28,325 nt of DNA from JANNAV01 sp031384695 (lineage in GTDB: Bacteria > Pseudomonadota > Alphaproteobacteria > Rhodobacterales > Rhodobacteraceae). The notes beneath the pieces are model-generated. The model searched no databases and was not told the DNA's origin. It saw nothing but the letters and a program-made list of their open reading frames with translations. The stretch is from NCBI GenBank assembly GCA_031384695.1, contig JANNAV010000283.1, forward strand, positions 1 through 28,325, in the 5' to 3' direction. A program made the position numbers and the translations under genes. Within the stretch, counting starts at the first letter, position 1, and every line of letters begins with the position of its first letter. Shown one piece after another: positions 7,334 through 16,655 of the stretch.

Positions 7334-8623
7334 ATGCCCCAAGCCCCCTTGCGTCTCGGCATCGCCGGTCTTGGCACCGTGGGCATCGGCGTGGTCAAGA
7401 TCGTGCAATCCCACGCCCGCCTGATCACCGCCCGCACCGGGCGCGCCGTCACCATCACCGCCGTCTCGGCGCGTGACCGTACCAGGAACCGCGACGCCGA
7501 CCTGTCGGGCTTCGTCTGGGAGGCCGACCCCGTCACCCTCGCCCAGCGCGACGACATAGATGTGTTTGTCGAACTGATGGGCGGCCACGAAGGCCCCGCC
7601 CGCAAAGCCACCGAGGCCGCGATTGCCGCAGGCAAGGATGTGGTCACCGCCAACAAAGCGCTGCTGGCCCATCACGGCCACGCCCTCGCCCTCGCCGCCG
7701 AATCGCGCAACACCGTGATCCGCTTCGAGGCGGCCGTCGCAGGCGGCATCCCGGTGATCAAAACCCTCACCGAGGGCTTTGCCGCCAACCAGTTGCGCCG
7801 CGTCATGGGCGTGATGAACGGCACCTGCAACTATATCCTGACGCGCATGCAATCGGCGGGCCTGCCCTACGCGACGGTGTTTGAAGAGGCCCGCCAGCTT
7901 GGCTATCTCGAGGCCGACCCCAACCTTGATGTCGGCGGCATTGATGCGGGCCACAAACTCAGCCTGCTCGCCGCCATCGCCTTTGGCACCAAAGTGTCGT
8001 TCGACAGCGTGGAACTGGAAGGCATCGGGGCAATCTCGGTCGATGACATCCGCCTCGCCGCCGACATGGGCTACCGCATCAAACTCTTGGGCGTGGCGCA
8101 GATGACGGGCCGCGGGCTGGAACAGCGCATGACCCCCTGCCTCGTGCCCGCCGACAGCCCGCTTGGCCAGTTGCAGGGCGGCACCAACATGGTGGTGCTG
8201 GAGGGTGACAGTGTCGGCCAGATCGTGCTGCGCGGCCCCGGTGCGGGCATGGGCCCCACGGCCAGTGCAGTGATGGCCGATGTCTGCGATATCGCGCGCG
8301 GGCAGCGCCTGCCGGTGTTCGGCCAGCCTGCGGCAACCCTCGCCAACCCCATCGCCGCCAAATCGGCGACACCCGCCTCGTATTACCTGCGCATGACCCT
8401 GCTGGATAAACCCGGCGCGCTGGCCAAAATCGCCACCTGCCTTGGTGAGGCCGGGGTGTCGATCGACCAGATGCGCCAATACGGCCACGAAGGCGTCAAC
8501 GCGCCGGTGCTGATCGTCACCCACAAGGCCACCCGCGACGATATCGATCACGCCTTGGCCAGCTTTGTCCCCACCGGCGTTCTGGTGGGCGTGCCCGTCG
8601 CCCTGCGCATCGAAGAGGTCTGA
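7334..8623 (+). CDS. hom: Homoserine dehydrogenase
   Basis: A 429-residue cytoplasmic enzyme reducing aspartate semialdehyde to homoserine, the branch point toward threonine, methionine and isoleucine. The N-terminal nucleotide-binding loop is GLGTVG (residues 12-17); TANKALLA lies near 105-112; the substrate domain shows NGTCNYILT (162-170), LEADP and GGIDAGHKL, in which D204 and K208 are the expected catalytic pair. A C-terminal ACT domain starts near 352 (YYLRMTLLDKPGALAKIA), typical of the long, feedback-regulated form. A GGAG ribosome site is about 7 bases before the ATG. It lies ahead of glpX and recJ on the same strand; the 242-base gap before glpX suggests separate transcription. Confidence 0.95.
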   Translation: MPQAPLRLGIAGLGTVGIGVVKIVQSHARLITARTGRAVTITAVSARDRTRNRDADLSGFVWEADPVTLAQRDDIDVFVELMGGHEGPARKATEAAIAAGKDVVTANKALLAHHGHALALAAESRNTVIRFEAAVAGGIPVIKTLTEGFAANQLRRVMGVMNGTCNYILTRMQSAGLPYATVFEEARQLGYLEADPNLDVGGIDAGHKLSLLAAIAFGTKVSFDSVELEGIGAISVDDIRLAADMGYRIKLLGVAQMTGRGLEQRMTPCLVPADSPLGQLQGGTNMVVLEGDSVGQIVLRGPGAGMGPTASAVMADVCDIARGQRLPVFGQPAATLANPIAAKSATPASYYLRMTLLDKPGALAKIATCLGEAGVSIDQMRQYGHEGVNAPVLIVTHKATRDDIDHALASFVPTGVLVGVPVALRIEEV

Positions 8624-8865
8624 GCCCCGATTCGGGCGACATGGTTAACACCACCGCCCGCACAATGGCGTATGCATGCGTTGTGCATAGCCGGATGCAG
8701 AGGTGCCCGCATAGCCATAAACCGCCAAAATCCGGAAATTAACAAAGCGTGCCCAATGGGTTACGAACTTATCCGGCTGAAACCCTCCCCCACCCGCCAC
8801 GAGACTTGCCCCCTGCCCCCCCCATCGCTATGCAAAGGCGAGATGCCCCGATCCAAGGAAACCCG

Positions 8866-9831
8866 ATGGCCGACGCAACCGAATTTCAGGACCGCCTGCT
8901 TTCCCTCGGCCTTGCCCGGGTGTCCGAAGCCGCAGCCCTCGCCTCCGCCAACCTGATTGGCCGGGGTGACGAAAAAGCCGCCGATCAGGCCGCCGTGAAC
9001 GCGATGCGCGAGCAGTTGAACCTGCTCGATATCGCCGGTGTGGTGGTGATCGGCGAAGGCGAGCGTGACGAGGCGCCGATGCTTTACATCGGTGAAGAGG
9101 TCGGCACCGGCCGTGGCCCCGCCGTAGATATTGCGCTTGATCCCCTCGAAGGCACAACCCTTACGGCCAAGGATATGCCCAACGCCCTGACCGTGATCGC
9201 CATGGCCCCGCGCGGCACCCTGCTGCACGCGCCCGATGTCTACATGGAAAAGCTGGCCATCGGGCCGGGCTATGCCGTGGATACGGTGACGCTCGCCATG
9301 TCGCCGGCCGAGCGTATCCATGCGCTCGCGCGTGCCAAAGGTGGTGCCGCGCGCGATATCACCGTCTGTGTGCTGGAACGCCCGCGCCACGAGGCGATGA
9401 TCGAGGAAATCCGATCCACCGGTGCCGCGATCCGGCTGATCACCGACGGCGATGTCGCAGGCATAATCCATTGTGCGGAAAGCGAAATTACAGGCATCGA
9501 CATGTACATGGGCTCTGGCGGCGCCCCTGAAGGCGTGCTCGCCGCCGCCGCTTTGCGCTGCATGGGTGGGCAGATTTACGGCCAGTTGCTGTTCCGCAAT
9601 GCCGACGAAAAAGCCCGCGCCGCCAAGGCCGGCATCACCGATCTGAACCGCATCTATACCCGCGACGAGCTGGTTACCGCAGATGTGATCTTCGCCGCCA
9701 CCGGGGTGACTTCCGGCTCGATTCTGGCCGGAATAAAGCGCGAACCGGGCTGGATCACCACCGAAACCATCCTGATGCGCTCCAAAACCGGCTCGGTCCG
9801 CCGCATGACCTACCGCAGCCCGCGCCGTTAA
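8866..9831 (+). CDS. glpX: Class II fructose-1,6-bisphosphatase
   Basis: A 321-residue enzyme hydrolysing fructose 1,6-bisphosphate to fructose 6-phosphate in gluconeogenesis (and in some relatives also sedoheptulose bisphosphate). Signature segments are GEGERDEAPMLYIGEE (63-78), the metal-binding DPLEGTTL (92-99) and YMGSGGAPEGVL. Length is usual for GlpX. The start is set at the ATG of MADATEFQDRLL with AAGGAA about 7 bases upstream; an in-frame GTG at 8749 would add 39 residues of proline-rich sequence unlike the family. Only 27 bases separate its stop from the recJ start, so the two are very likely cotranscribed. Confidence 0.93.
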   Translation: MADATEFQDRLLSLGLARVSEAAALASANLIGRGDEKAADQAAVNAMREQLNLLDIAGVVVIGEGERDEAPMLYIGEEVGTGRGPAVDIALDPLEGTTLTAKDMPNALTVIAMAPRGTLLHAPDVYMEKLAIGPGYAVDTVTLAMSPAERIHALARAKGGAARDITVCVLERPRHEAMIEEIRSTGAAIRLITDGDVAGIIHCAESEITGIDMYMGSGGAPEGVLAAAALRCMGGQIYGQLLFRNADEKARAAKAGITDLNRIYTRDELVTADVIFAATGVTSGSILAGIKREPGWITTETILMRSKTGSVRRMTYRSPRR

Positions 9832-9858
9832 CCACTTGGCCACCGATCTGGTGTTACA

Positions 9859-11604
<1,746 letters not shown>

Positions 11605-11661
11605 GCGTTTTTCCCCTTGCGACGCGACGCATGCTCGATTAGACACCGCGCACTGAAGCGT

Positions 11662-11736
11662 GGCCCGTTCGTCTATCGGTTAGGACACCAGGTTTTCAAC
11701 CTGGTAAGAGGGGTTCGACTCCCCTACGGGCTGCCA
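11662..11736 (+). tRNA. tRNA-Glu (anticodon UUC)
   Basis: A 75-base cloverleaf with encoded CCA. Acceptor strand GGCCCGT pairs with ACGGGCT (the outermost pair is G-U). The anticodon stem CCAGG/CCTGG closes loop TTTTCAA, giving anticodon TTC. The T-arm AGGGG-TTCGACT-CCCCT is canonical. Confidence 0.95.
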
Positions 11737-11848
11737 CTTCTAAGTCAGACTGTAGTTTTCACTGAAAGATACCTGTGGTAAATCGGGCTTAATCGACTCG
11801 ACCTTCGATGTCGGCCGATATTGACCAAGTCTCAATCGCCACGATCTT

Positions 11849-12859
11849 TTATGCCAATCTACGGTCCTGCACGTTCGGCGTGAAAAATTGGGCTTGGCCC
11901 CGGCCCGCGTGTTTGGAGGCATAAAGCGCATGATCGGCGTCACTTAGCATGCGGTCGGCATCGGGGCGGTCGTAATAGGTGGACACGGTCAGGCCGATTG
12001 AGGCCGATATCCGGCATGGACTGCCATCAAAATCAATCGGTTGTGTCACTTTTTCAATGATCCGCCGCGCGATTTGCGCCAGTTGCGCCACATCCGGCAG
12101 ACCGGGCAACACCACCACAAATTCATCGCCGCCCACCCGCGCGACGGTATCAGTGATCCGGGTTTCCCGCAGCAACACCTGCGCTACTGCCCGCAAAACA
12201 TGATCGCCCGCCGCATGGCCGCGCGTATCATTGACCTGTTTGAAGAAATCCAGATCGATGTGCATCAGACCAAAGCCCGTCCCTTGCGCAATCATCCCGC
12301 CCAAGCTGGCATCCAGAGCGCGCCGGTTGCGCAGCCCGGTCAAAGTATCACTAAGTGCTTGTTCTTCGGCGGCCAGTTTTGCGCCTTGCAGCCGCAGGTT
12401 TAGGTTGCGCAGTTCCGCCATGACCGCTGACTTTGCTTCAACCAGATAAAGCATTTCAACGGCCAGATCGGTGGGGGCGAAATCGGCGTCTGTCAGGGCA
12501 TGCTGGCGCACCGCATCTATAACGCCGATCCCGAAGGACAGATTGATCACCACGCCGCCGCCCTGCAAAGGCACTGCCAACCCCCGCAGCGCAATGCCGT
12601 CAATACCAATCGGTGTCAGATGCAAGCGATCCCCCATATGCCGGGCCAGATCGGCAACTGACGCAATCTCAGCCGGGCGACGCAGTTGCATCACGTCGAA
12701 AAAATTGCGCCCAAGAACCGTCGGCTGAGGCAGCAGTTGCGCCAGCGTTGGGCCAATCGCTGTGATCTTTCCGGCATCATCCATCGCCACGAACATCGGC
12801 ATCAATCTGGCCAAAACCGCTGGCCTGAACGATAGGGGGGGGGCAAAGTTCGGCATCAC
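11849..12859 (-). CDS. HNOBA-GGDEF diguanylate cyclase, partner of the adjacent H-NOX-fold protein
   Basis: A 336-residue cytoplasmic protein. Residues about 10-135 resemble the H-NOX-associated (HNOBA) domain of soluble guanylate cyclases: FVAMDDAGKITAIG, LPQPTVLGRNFFDVMQLRRP, then GIALRGLAVPLQGGGVVINLSF. A helical linker (about 135-170, DLAVEMLYLVEAKSAVMAEL) leads into a GGDEF domain starting at DTLTGLRNRR. The active site is GGDEF at 243-247, and an inhibitory RxxD site (R234-D237) sits at the usual place, so it should make c-di-GMP with product inhibition. Its start overlaps the H-NOX stop by 4 bp (ATGA), a strong sign that the two proteins form one signalling unit. The HNOBA call is by pattern only. 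Confidence 0.85.
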   Translation of the reverse strand: MMPNFAPPLSFRPAVLARLMPMFVAMDDAGKITAIGPTLAQLLPQPTVLGRNFFDVMQLRRPAEIASVADLARHMGDRLHLTPIGIDGIALRGLAVPLQGGGVVINLSFGIGVIDAVRQHALTDADFAPTDLAVEMLYLVEAKSAVMAELRNLNLRLQGAKLAAEEQALSDTLTGLRNRRALDASLGGMIAQGTGFGLMHIDLDFFKQVNDTRGHAAGDHVLRAVAQVLLRETRITDTVARVGGDEFVVVLPGLPDVAQLAQIARRIIEKVTQPIDFDGSPCRISASIGLTVSTYYDRPDADRMLSDADHALYASKHAGRGQAQFFTPNVQDRRLA

Positions 12860-13455
12860 ACATGCTCCGGCTGGGCAAGATCGAACCGTCGACCCGCACT
12901 GTGGCGATGATCCAGCAGTTGGATGGAAATCACCTCACTTGAAGCGCCCTCCTGCAGGGACCCGGCATGATCCAGCAAAACCAAGGCGCCGTAATCATCG
13001 GCCATCGCCCGCAACAAGCCCATGATAACATGGCCAACCCCCGGCAACAGCAGCGAACACTGCAGGCAAAACACACCGTCGCCCTGATCAACCAATCGCA
13101 GATGCGGCAAATCAAGATCGGGCAGTGCCAGATGGCCCCGGTCTGGCATATCTTCCAGCGAATGCAGGAAATCGACGAAATCAACCCCGCCAAACCGCAA
13201 TAAGCGGCGCAGCGATTCGGTGTTGGGATGTGACACCAGATAGGTGCCCAGATCTTCTAAAATGGTTTCGCGCGGACGGGGCAAGATCCGAACAGCCGCC
13301 GCGATCACTGCTTCGGTCAGCGCCGTGTCATAGAGTAACAACGCCTCAAAACTGTCAAAGCCAAGGCCCGCCTCGCGCGCCACCCGCGCCCAGATCACGG
13401 GGCCATAGGTGTCGTGCAGAAAACACTGGATGGATCGATTTATAAGGCCGTGCAT
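12856..13455 (-). CDS. H-NOX (heme NO-binding) fold protein lacking the canonical heme ligands
   Basis: A 199-residue stand-alone H-NOX-like sensor. MHGLINRSIQCFLHDTYG at the N-terminus, the segment LRRLLRFGGVDFVDFLHSLE and the later PGVGHVIMGLLRAMADDYG are typical of the family. Aligned by eye, without gaps, with the proximal-histidine region of soluble guanylate cyclase beta1 (FLQNLDALHDH), the ligand position is P104 here; the nearest histidines are H98 and H108. The conserved proline after it is present (P117). The YxSxR heme-propionate motif is also missing: residues 128-140 contain a serine but no tyrosine or arginine. It may therefore not bind heme in the usual way. It is translationally coupled to the HNOBA-GGDEF gene. 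The ribosome site is weak. Confidence 0.85.
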   Translation of the reverse strand: MHGLINRSIQCFLHDTYGPVIWARVAREAGLGFDSFEALLLYDTALTEAVIAAAVRILPRPRETILEDLGTYLVSHPNTESLRRLLRFGGVDFVDFLHSLEDMPDRGHLALPDLDLPHLRLVDQGDGVFCLQCSLLLPGVGHVIMGLLRAMADDYGALVLLDHAGSLQEGASSEVISIQLLDHRHSAGRRFDLAQPEHV

Positions 13456-13607
13456 GTTGGGTCCGGTTAAAAGGAGTCCAGCAACACTAGGCCCGCGCAG
13501 TTAAGAATTGCTCAAGATCACCGTCTTTTATGGCGACAGCAGCATTTTGAGCCTGCCGATTTGGATCAAATTAAACGGAGTTGATGCTCGACTAAACCGC
13601 AGCTCCA

Positions 13608-13628
13608 CCGCGGTTCTATGAGCCGCGG
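13608..13628 (-). terminator. Possible terminator hairpin downstream of the MttB-family gene
   Basis: CCGCGG at 13608-13613 and at 13623-13628 can pair around a 9-base loop, and a competing stem (AACCGC 13595-13600 with GCGGTT 13610-13615) overlaps it. It lies 106 bases past the methyltransferase stop and ahead of the H-NOX gene. There is no U-run, so the call is tentative. Confidence 0.3.
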
Positions 13629-13733
13629 CCCCCTAGCGCGAACGGAGTGGCGGCATGGCACGAGTCAGTCTCCTCACACCATAAAACAGCAGCATCAGCC
13701 CCCGCCTGCGCCCGGCCAAACGACCAAAACCCG

Positions 13734-15290
13734 TCAGAAATCGGTTGGTGCGCCGCCTTCTTGTTTGCGGCGGGCGACGAATTGGCGCAGCTCTTCCTTA
13801 TGATCGCCGTTCATCTCGGGCGCTTCAAATTCGGCGATAATCTGTTTGTAAAGCCGGTGCGCGCGTTCGGGTGTCCAAACCGATCCATCCAGCTGCCAGG
13901 CTTCAAAGTTCCGCCAATCTGACAAGAACGGCGCATAAAACGCGGTTTGATAGCGTTCCTGGGTGTGTTTGCAGCCAAAGTAATGCCCCCCCGCGCCCAC
14001 CTCTTTCACCGCATCAAAGGCGATGTCATCGACGGTTGTCGCCGTGAGAGACTCTTCAAAATAGCGTTGAATCATCTGCAGCACTTCGCAGTCCATGATG
14101 AACTTTTCGGGCGACGCAATAAGTCCGCCTTCAAGCCAGCCTGCCGAATGATAGACCATGTTGGATCGGCTTTGCACCGCCGCCCACAGGCTGTTTGACG
14201 TTTCCCACATCGCTTGGCCATCCGGCACGTTGGCGGCACAAACCCCTGAGGATCGCAGCGGCAATTTGTAATGACGCACCAATTGCCCGGTCATTTGGGT
14301 GGCCCGCATGTATTCCGGCGTGCCAAAAGCGGGTGCGCCCGATTTCATATCAACGTTTGATGTGAACGTGCCCAGTGCGATCGGGCAACCGGGGTTGATA
14401 TATTGCAACAGCGCCGCCGCCGCCAACCCTTCGGCCAGTGACAGCGCCACTGCGCCTGCCATCGTCACCGGAGCCATCGCCCCCGCCAAAGTAAAAGGCG
14501 TGATCACCACGGGCTGGCCCCGCTTGGCCATCCGCATCGCGCCGTCCAGCATTGGATAATCGTGTTTCAGCGGCGAGACCGAGTTGATATTGGTGTAAAG
14601 CCGGGGCCGCGCCTGAAACTCTTCTTCCGTCAAGCCTCCAGCGATTTTGACCATTTCCATAACGTCTTCAACACGTTCCGCGCCCAAAGAATAGGCATGC
14701 ACCACCTTGTCAGTGATCGTCAGCTTTTCATAAAGACAATCCAGATGGCGCACCGAGGCATGGATATCCACAGGTTCCACCGGATAGCCGCCAGCGATAT
14801 GGATGCAGTTGAAATACTGCGTCAGCTTCATGAATTCCTTGAAGGTTTCAAAATCACCCGACCGTTTGCCGCGTTCCAGATCCCAGGCGGCTGGCGGCGA
14901 CGACACGTTGACAAACAGCATATGCTTGCCGCCCATGATCACTTCGCGGGCCGGATTGCGCGGGGTGATGGTGAAGGATTCCGGCGCATGGCCGATCATC
15001 TCCATCACAAAGTCTTCGTCCATCTTGACGTTGGTGCCCTCTACCTTGCAGCCCGCGCGCTTCAGGTAGGCCACGGCATCGGGATTGAGGAATTCGATGC
15101 CGATCTCTTTCAGAATGCGCATGGCACCGTTGTGGATGGCCTGCACGCCATCGGCGTCCAAGGGCTCAATCGGGCGATCATGGTTAACGGGAATGCGCCA
15201 CGGCATCTGATCAATAACGGCCGACCCTGCGCGGGTTTTGTTGCCCGCACGGCCACCGGCCCGCCGTCTTACAAGCGCGTCATCGCTCAT
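13734..15290 (-). CDS. MttB-family (non-pyrrolysine) trimethylamine/quaternary amine methyltransferase homologue
   Basis: A 518-residue protein of the trimethylamine methyltransferase family (COG5598-type), recognised from the overall pattern: ILKEIGIEFLNPDAVAYLKRAGCKVEG near the N-terminus, NVSSPPAAWDLERGKR, TITDKVVHAYSLGAERVEDV, then ITPFTLAGAMAPVTMAGAVAL and the C-terminal GAGGHYFGCKHTQERYQTAFY. The frame is uninterrupted, so no amber codon for pyrrolysine is present. Relatives without pyrrolysine demethylate substrates such as glycine betaine, transferring the methyl group to a corrinoid protein; the substrate here is unknown and no corrinoid partner is in the window. ATG at 15290 (MSDDALVRRRAGG) has AAGGA upstream; a longer frame to 15503 lacks family features. 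Confidence 0.85.
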   Translation of the reverse strand: MSDDALVRRRAGGRAGNKTRAGSAVIDQMPWRIPVNHDRPIEPLDADGVQAIHNGAMRILKEIGIEFLNPDAVAYLKRAGCKVEGTNVKMDEDFVMEMIGHAPESFTITPRNPAREVIMGGKHMLFVNVSSPPAAWDLERGKRSGDFETFKEFMKLTQYFNCIHIAGGYPVEPVDIHASVRHLDCLYEKLTITDKVVHAYSLGAERVEDVMEMVKIAGGLTEEEFQARPRLYTNINSVSPLKHDYPMLDGAMRMAKRGQPVVITPFTLAGAMAPVTMAGAVALSLAEGLAAAALLQYINPGCPIALGTFTSNVDMKSGAPAFGTPEYMRATQMTGQLVRHYKLPLRSSGVCAANVPDGQAMWETSNSLWAAVQSRSNMVYHSAGWLEGGLIASPEKFIMDCEVLQMIQRYFEESLTATTVDDIAFDAVKEVGAGGHYFGCKHTQERYQTAFYAPFLSDWRNFEAWQLDGSVWTPERAHRLYKQIIAEFEAPEMNGDHKEELRQFVARRKQEGGAPTDF

Positions 15291-15526
15291 CTGGGTCGTC
15301 CTTTTCGTAAAACGGCCTGCGGGGCCATCGCTGTCTGGGATAAGATGACCGAAAGCGGCCCCGCGCGCGCACCTCGCCACCGACGCGATGGGGTCGTTTT
15401 TTGCAAGGAATGGTAAAAAGCGGGTCAGGTTTTGCCGTAGCCTGCCGCACCGCAATGCCAGTTCACGCCAACCGAGCGATGATATATTGCGATTCCTATG
15501 CAACCTGAACCGCTATGAGCCATCGA

Positions 15527-16222
15527 TCAAGCCGTTGCCAGCCCATCAATCCAGCCCGCCAAACCACCGATATCATCCATCACGACATCCGCATGGGGGG
15601 CCAGACTTGCCGCATCGGCCACTCCGGTCAGCACCGCCACCGCGTGCATCCCCGCCGCGCGCGCTGCATGCAGATCGTGCAGGCTGTCGCCCACCATGGC
15701 GATACGGGCTGGCGCAACGCGGGTTTGCACCGCAAAGGCCGACAGTTGGCCCGGTGCAGGCTTGCCCCCCCACCCAGAATCGCAGCCAGCAATGAAATCA
15801 AACATCTCCAGCACCCCTGCCGCCAAAAGATGCGCCCGCGCGGGGGCCTCGGTGTCGTTCGTTGCCAGCCCCAACATCAAGCCCCGCGCCCGAAGCCCCC
15901 CCAACACCGCAACCAGATCGACCGCAGGCCTCATCGGGGCCATTTGCGCCAACCTGTTCATCCGTGCGTTCAGGTCAGCCAAGGTCAGCCTCTGCACATG
16001 GGGCAACAGGATGTCCGCAATTTCCGGCGTTGTCATCGCAATCACCGGGCTGTCAGGCGTAAATTGACCGGTCGCGATGCGATATCCCAATGCCTGTTCC
16101 AAAACACTGGCATGATCATGCCCGGTCGCCAGTTCGGCAATCAGGTTTTCCGCCCACAGCCCCCAACTGCTGCGAAAATCAAATAAGGTGCCGTCTTTGT
16201 CAAAAATCACCGCGTCAATCAT
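15527..16222 (-). CDS. HAD-superfamily hydrolase, phosphoglycolate phosphatase-like
   Basis: A 231-residue cytoplasmic phosphatase-like protein. HAD motif I is FDKDGTLF with the nucleophile D8 and D10; motif II is LATND (T121); motif III is K154 in GGKPAPGQL; motif IV is VGDSLHD with D179 and D183. The helical cap between motifs I and II is of the Gph type. The likely reaction is hydrolysis of a small phosphate ester such as 2-phosphoglycolate, but HAD substrates cannot be read from motifs alone. ATG at 16222 has GAGG about 7 bases upstream; the frame extends to 16324 with no supporting features. It starts 17 bases after the DUF3572 stop, so the two form an operon. Confidence 0.88.
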   Translation of the reverse strand: MIDAVIFDKDGTLFDFRSSWGLWAENLIAELATGHDHASVLEQALGYRIATGQFTPDSPVIAMTTPEIADILLPHVQRLTLADLNARMNRLAQMAPMRPAVDLVAVLGGLRARGLMLGLATNDTEAPARAHLLAAGVLEMFDFIAGCDSGWGGKPAPGQLSAFAVQTRVAPARIAMVGDSLHDLHAARAAGMHAVAVLTGVADAASLAPHADVVMDDIGGLAGWIDGLATA

Positions 16223-16239
16223 GGTTGCCTCGTTGCCGA

Positions 16240-16521
16240 TCACGTCCAATGCGTATGCTGCGCGCCGGGCAATGCCAAGCGGGCCTGCATGGGCGCGGTG
16301 TAAGGCAGCCCGGCCTGATCGCAAAACGCCATCACCCGCGCATCGTCTTCGGTGAGAAAATCCAGAACAGCGCCTAAAAACACAGGCTCGCCCGCAAGCA
16401 CCGCCAAATCGCCCTGCGCCGCCCCCGACGCGTTAAGAAAGGCGCCGATCACGTCTGGTTGACCCAGCAACCAGGTTAACACCTGCAAAGCCAAGCTTTC
16501 AGCAGATTCTTGCCGATTCAT
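16240..16521 (-). CDS. DUF3572 family protein
   Basis: A 93-residue cytoplasmic protein of unknown function. ALQVLTWLLGQPDVIGAFLNASG, followed by a block reading FLGAVLDFLTEDDARVMAFC, matches my memory of the DUF3572 family, found in alphaproteobacteria beside pleD. That is the arrangement here: pleD is divergent with 134 bases between the start codons. ATG at 16521 (MNRQESAESLAL) is preceded by AGGGAA about 7 bases upstream; an upstream TTG at 16557 would add 12 atypical residues. It leads the HAD phosphatase gene. Its partnership with PleD is inferred only from position. Confidence 0.8.
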   Translation of the reverse strand: MNRQESAESLALQVLTWLLGQPDVIGAFLNASGAAQGDLAVLAGEPVFLGAVLDFLTEDDARVMAFCDQAGLPYTAPMQARLALPGAQHTHWT

Positions 16522-16655
16522 CTGGTTTTCCCTAAGTTTTCCACAGAATTCCAACAAATTGAGTAGGATTGGTTACCCTTTCAGAAAGGATTTCTTAACC
16601 TCTTGGACGGCACAATAAAACAATCGTGTAACAAGGTTAGCAGGTTTTTCGTCTC
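16522..16655. promoter_or_regulatory. Divergent promoter region DUF3572 / pleD
   Basis: This 134-base AT-richer gap lies between two divergent starts. It holds an inverted GGTTA ... TTAACC pair (16572-16576 and 16597-16602) enclosing a small CCTTT/AAAGG stem. The TTAACC half resembles part of a CtrA recognition site, but the full TTAA-N7-TTAA pattern is not present, so no regulator is assigned. Confidence 0.35.

Noticed and set aside
8749..8865. GTG start adding 39 residues to GlpX
   Set aside because: The added part is proline-rich and unlike the family, whereas the ATG at 8866 has a ribosome site and the expected MADATEFQDRLL start.
15291..15503. Upstream extension of the MttB-family gene
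   Set aside because: The extra 71 residues show no family similarity, and AAGGA precedes the internal ATG at 15290.
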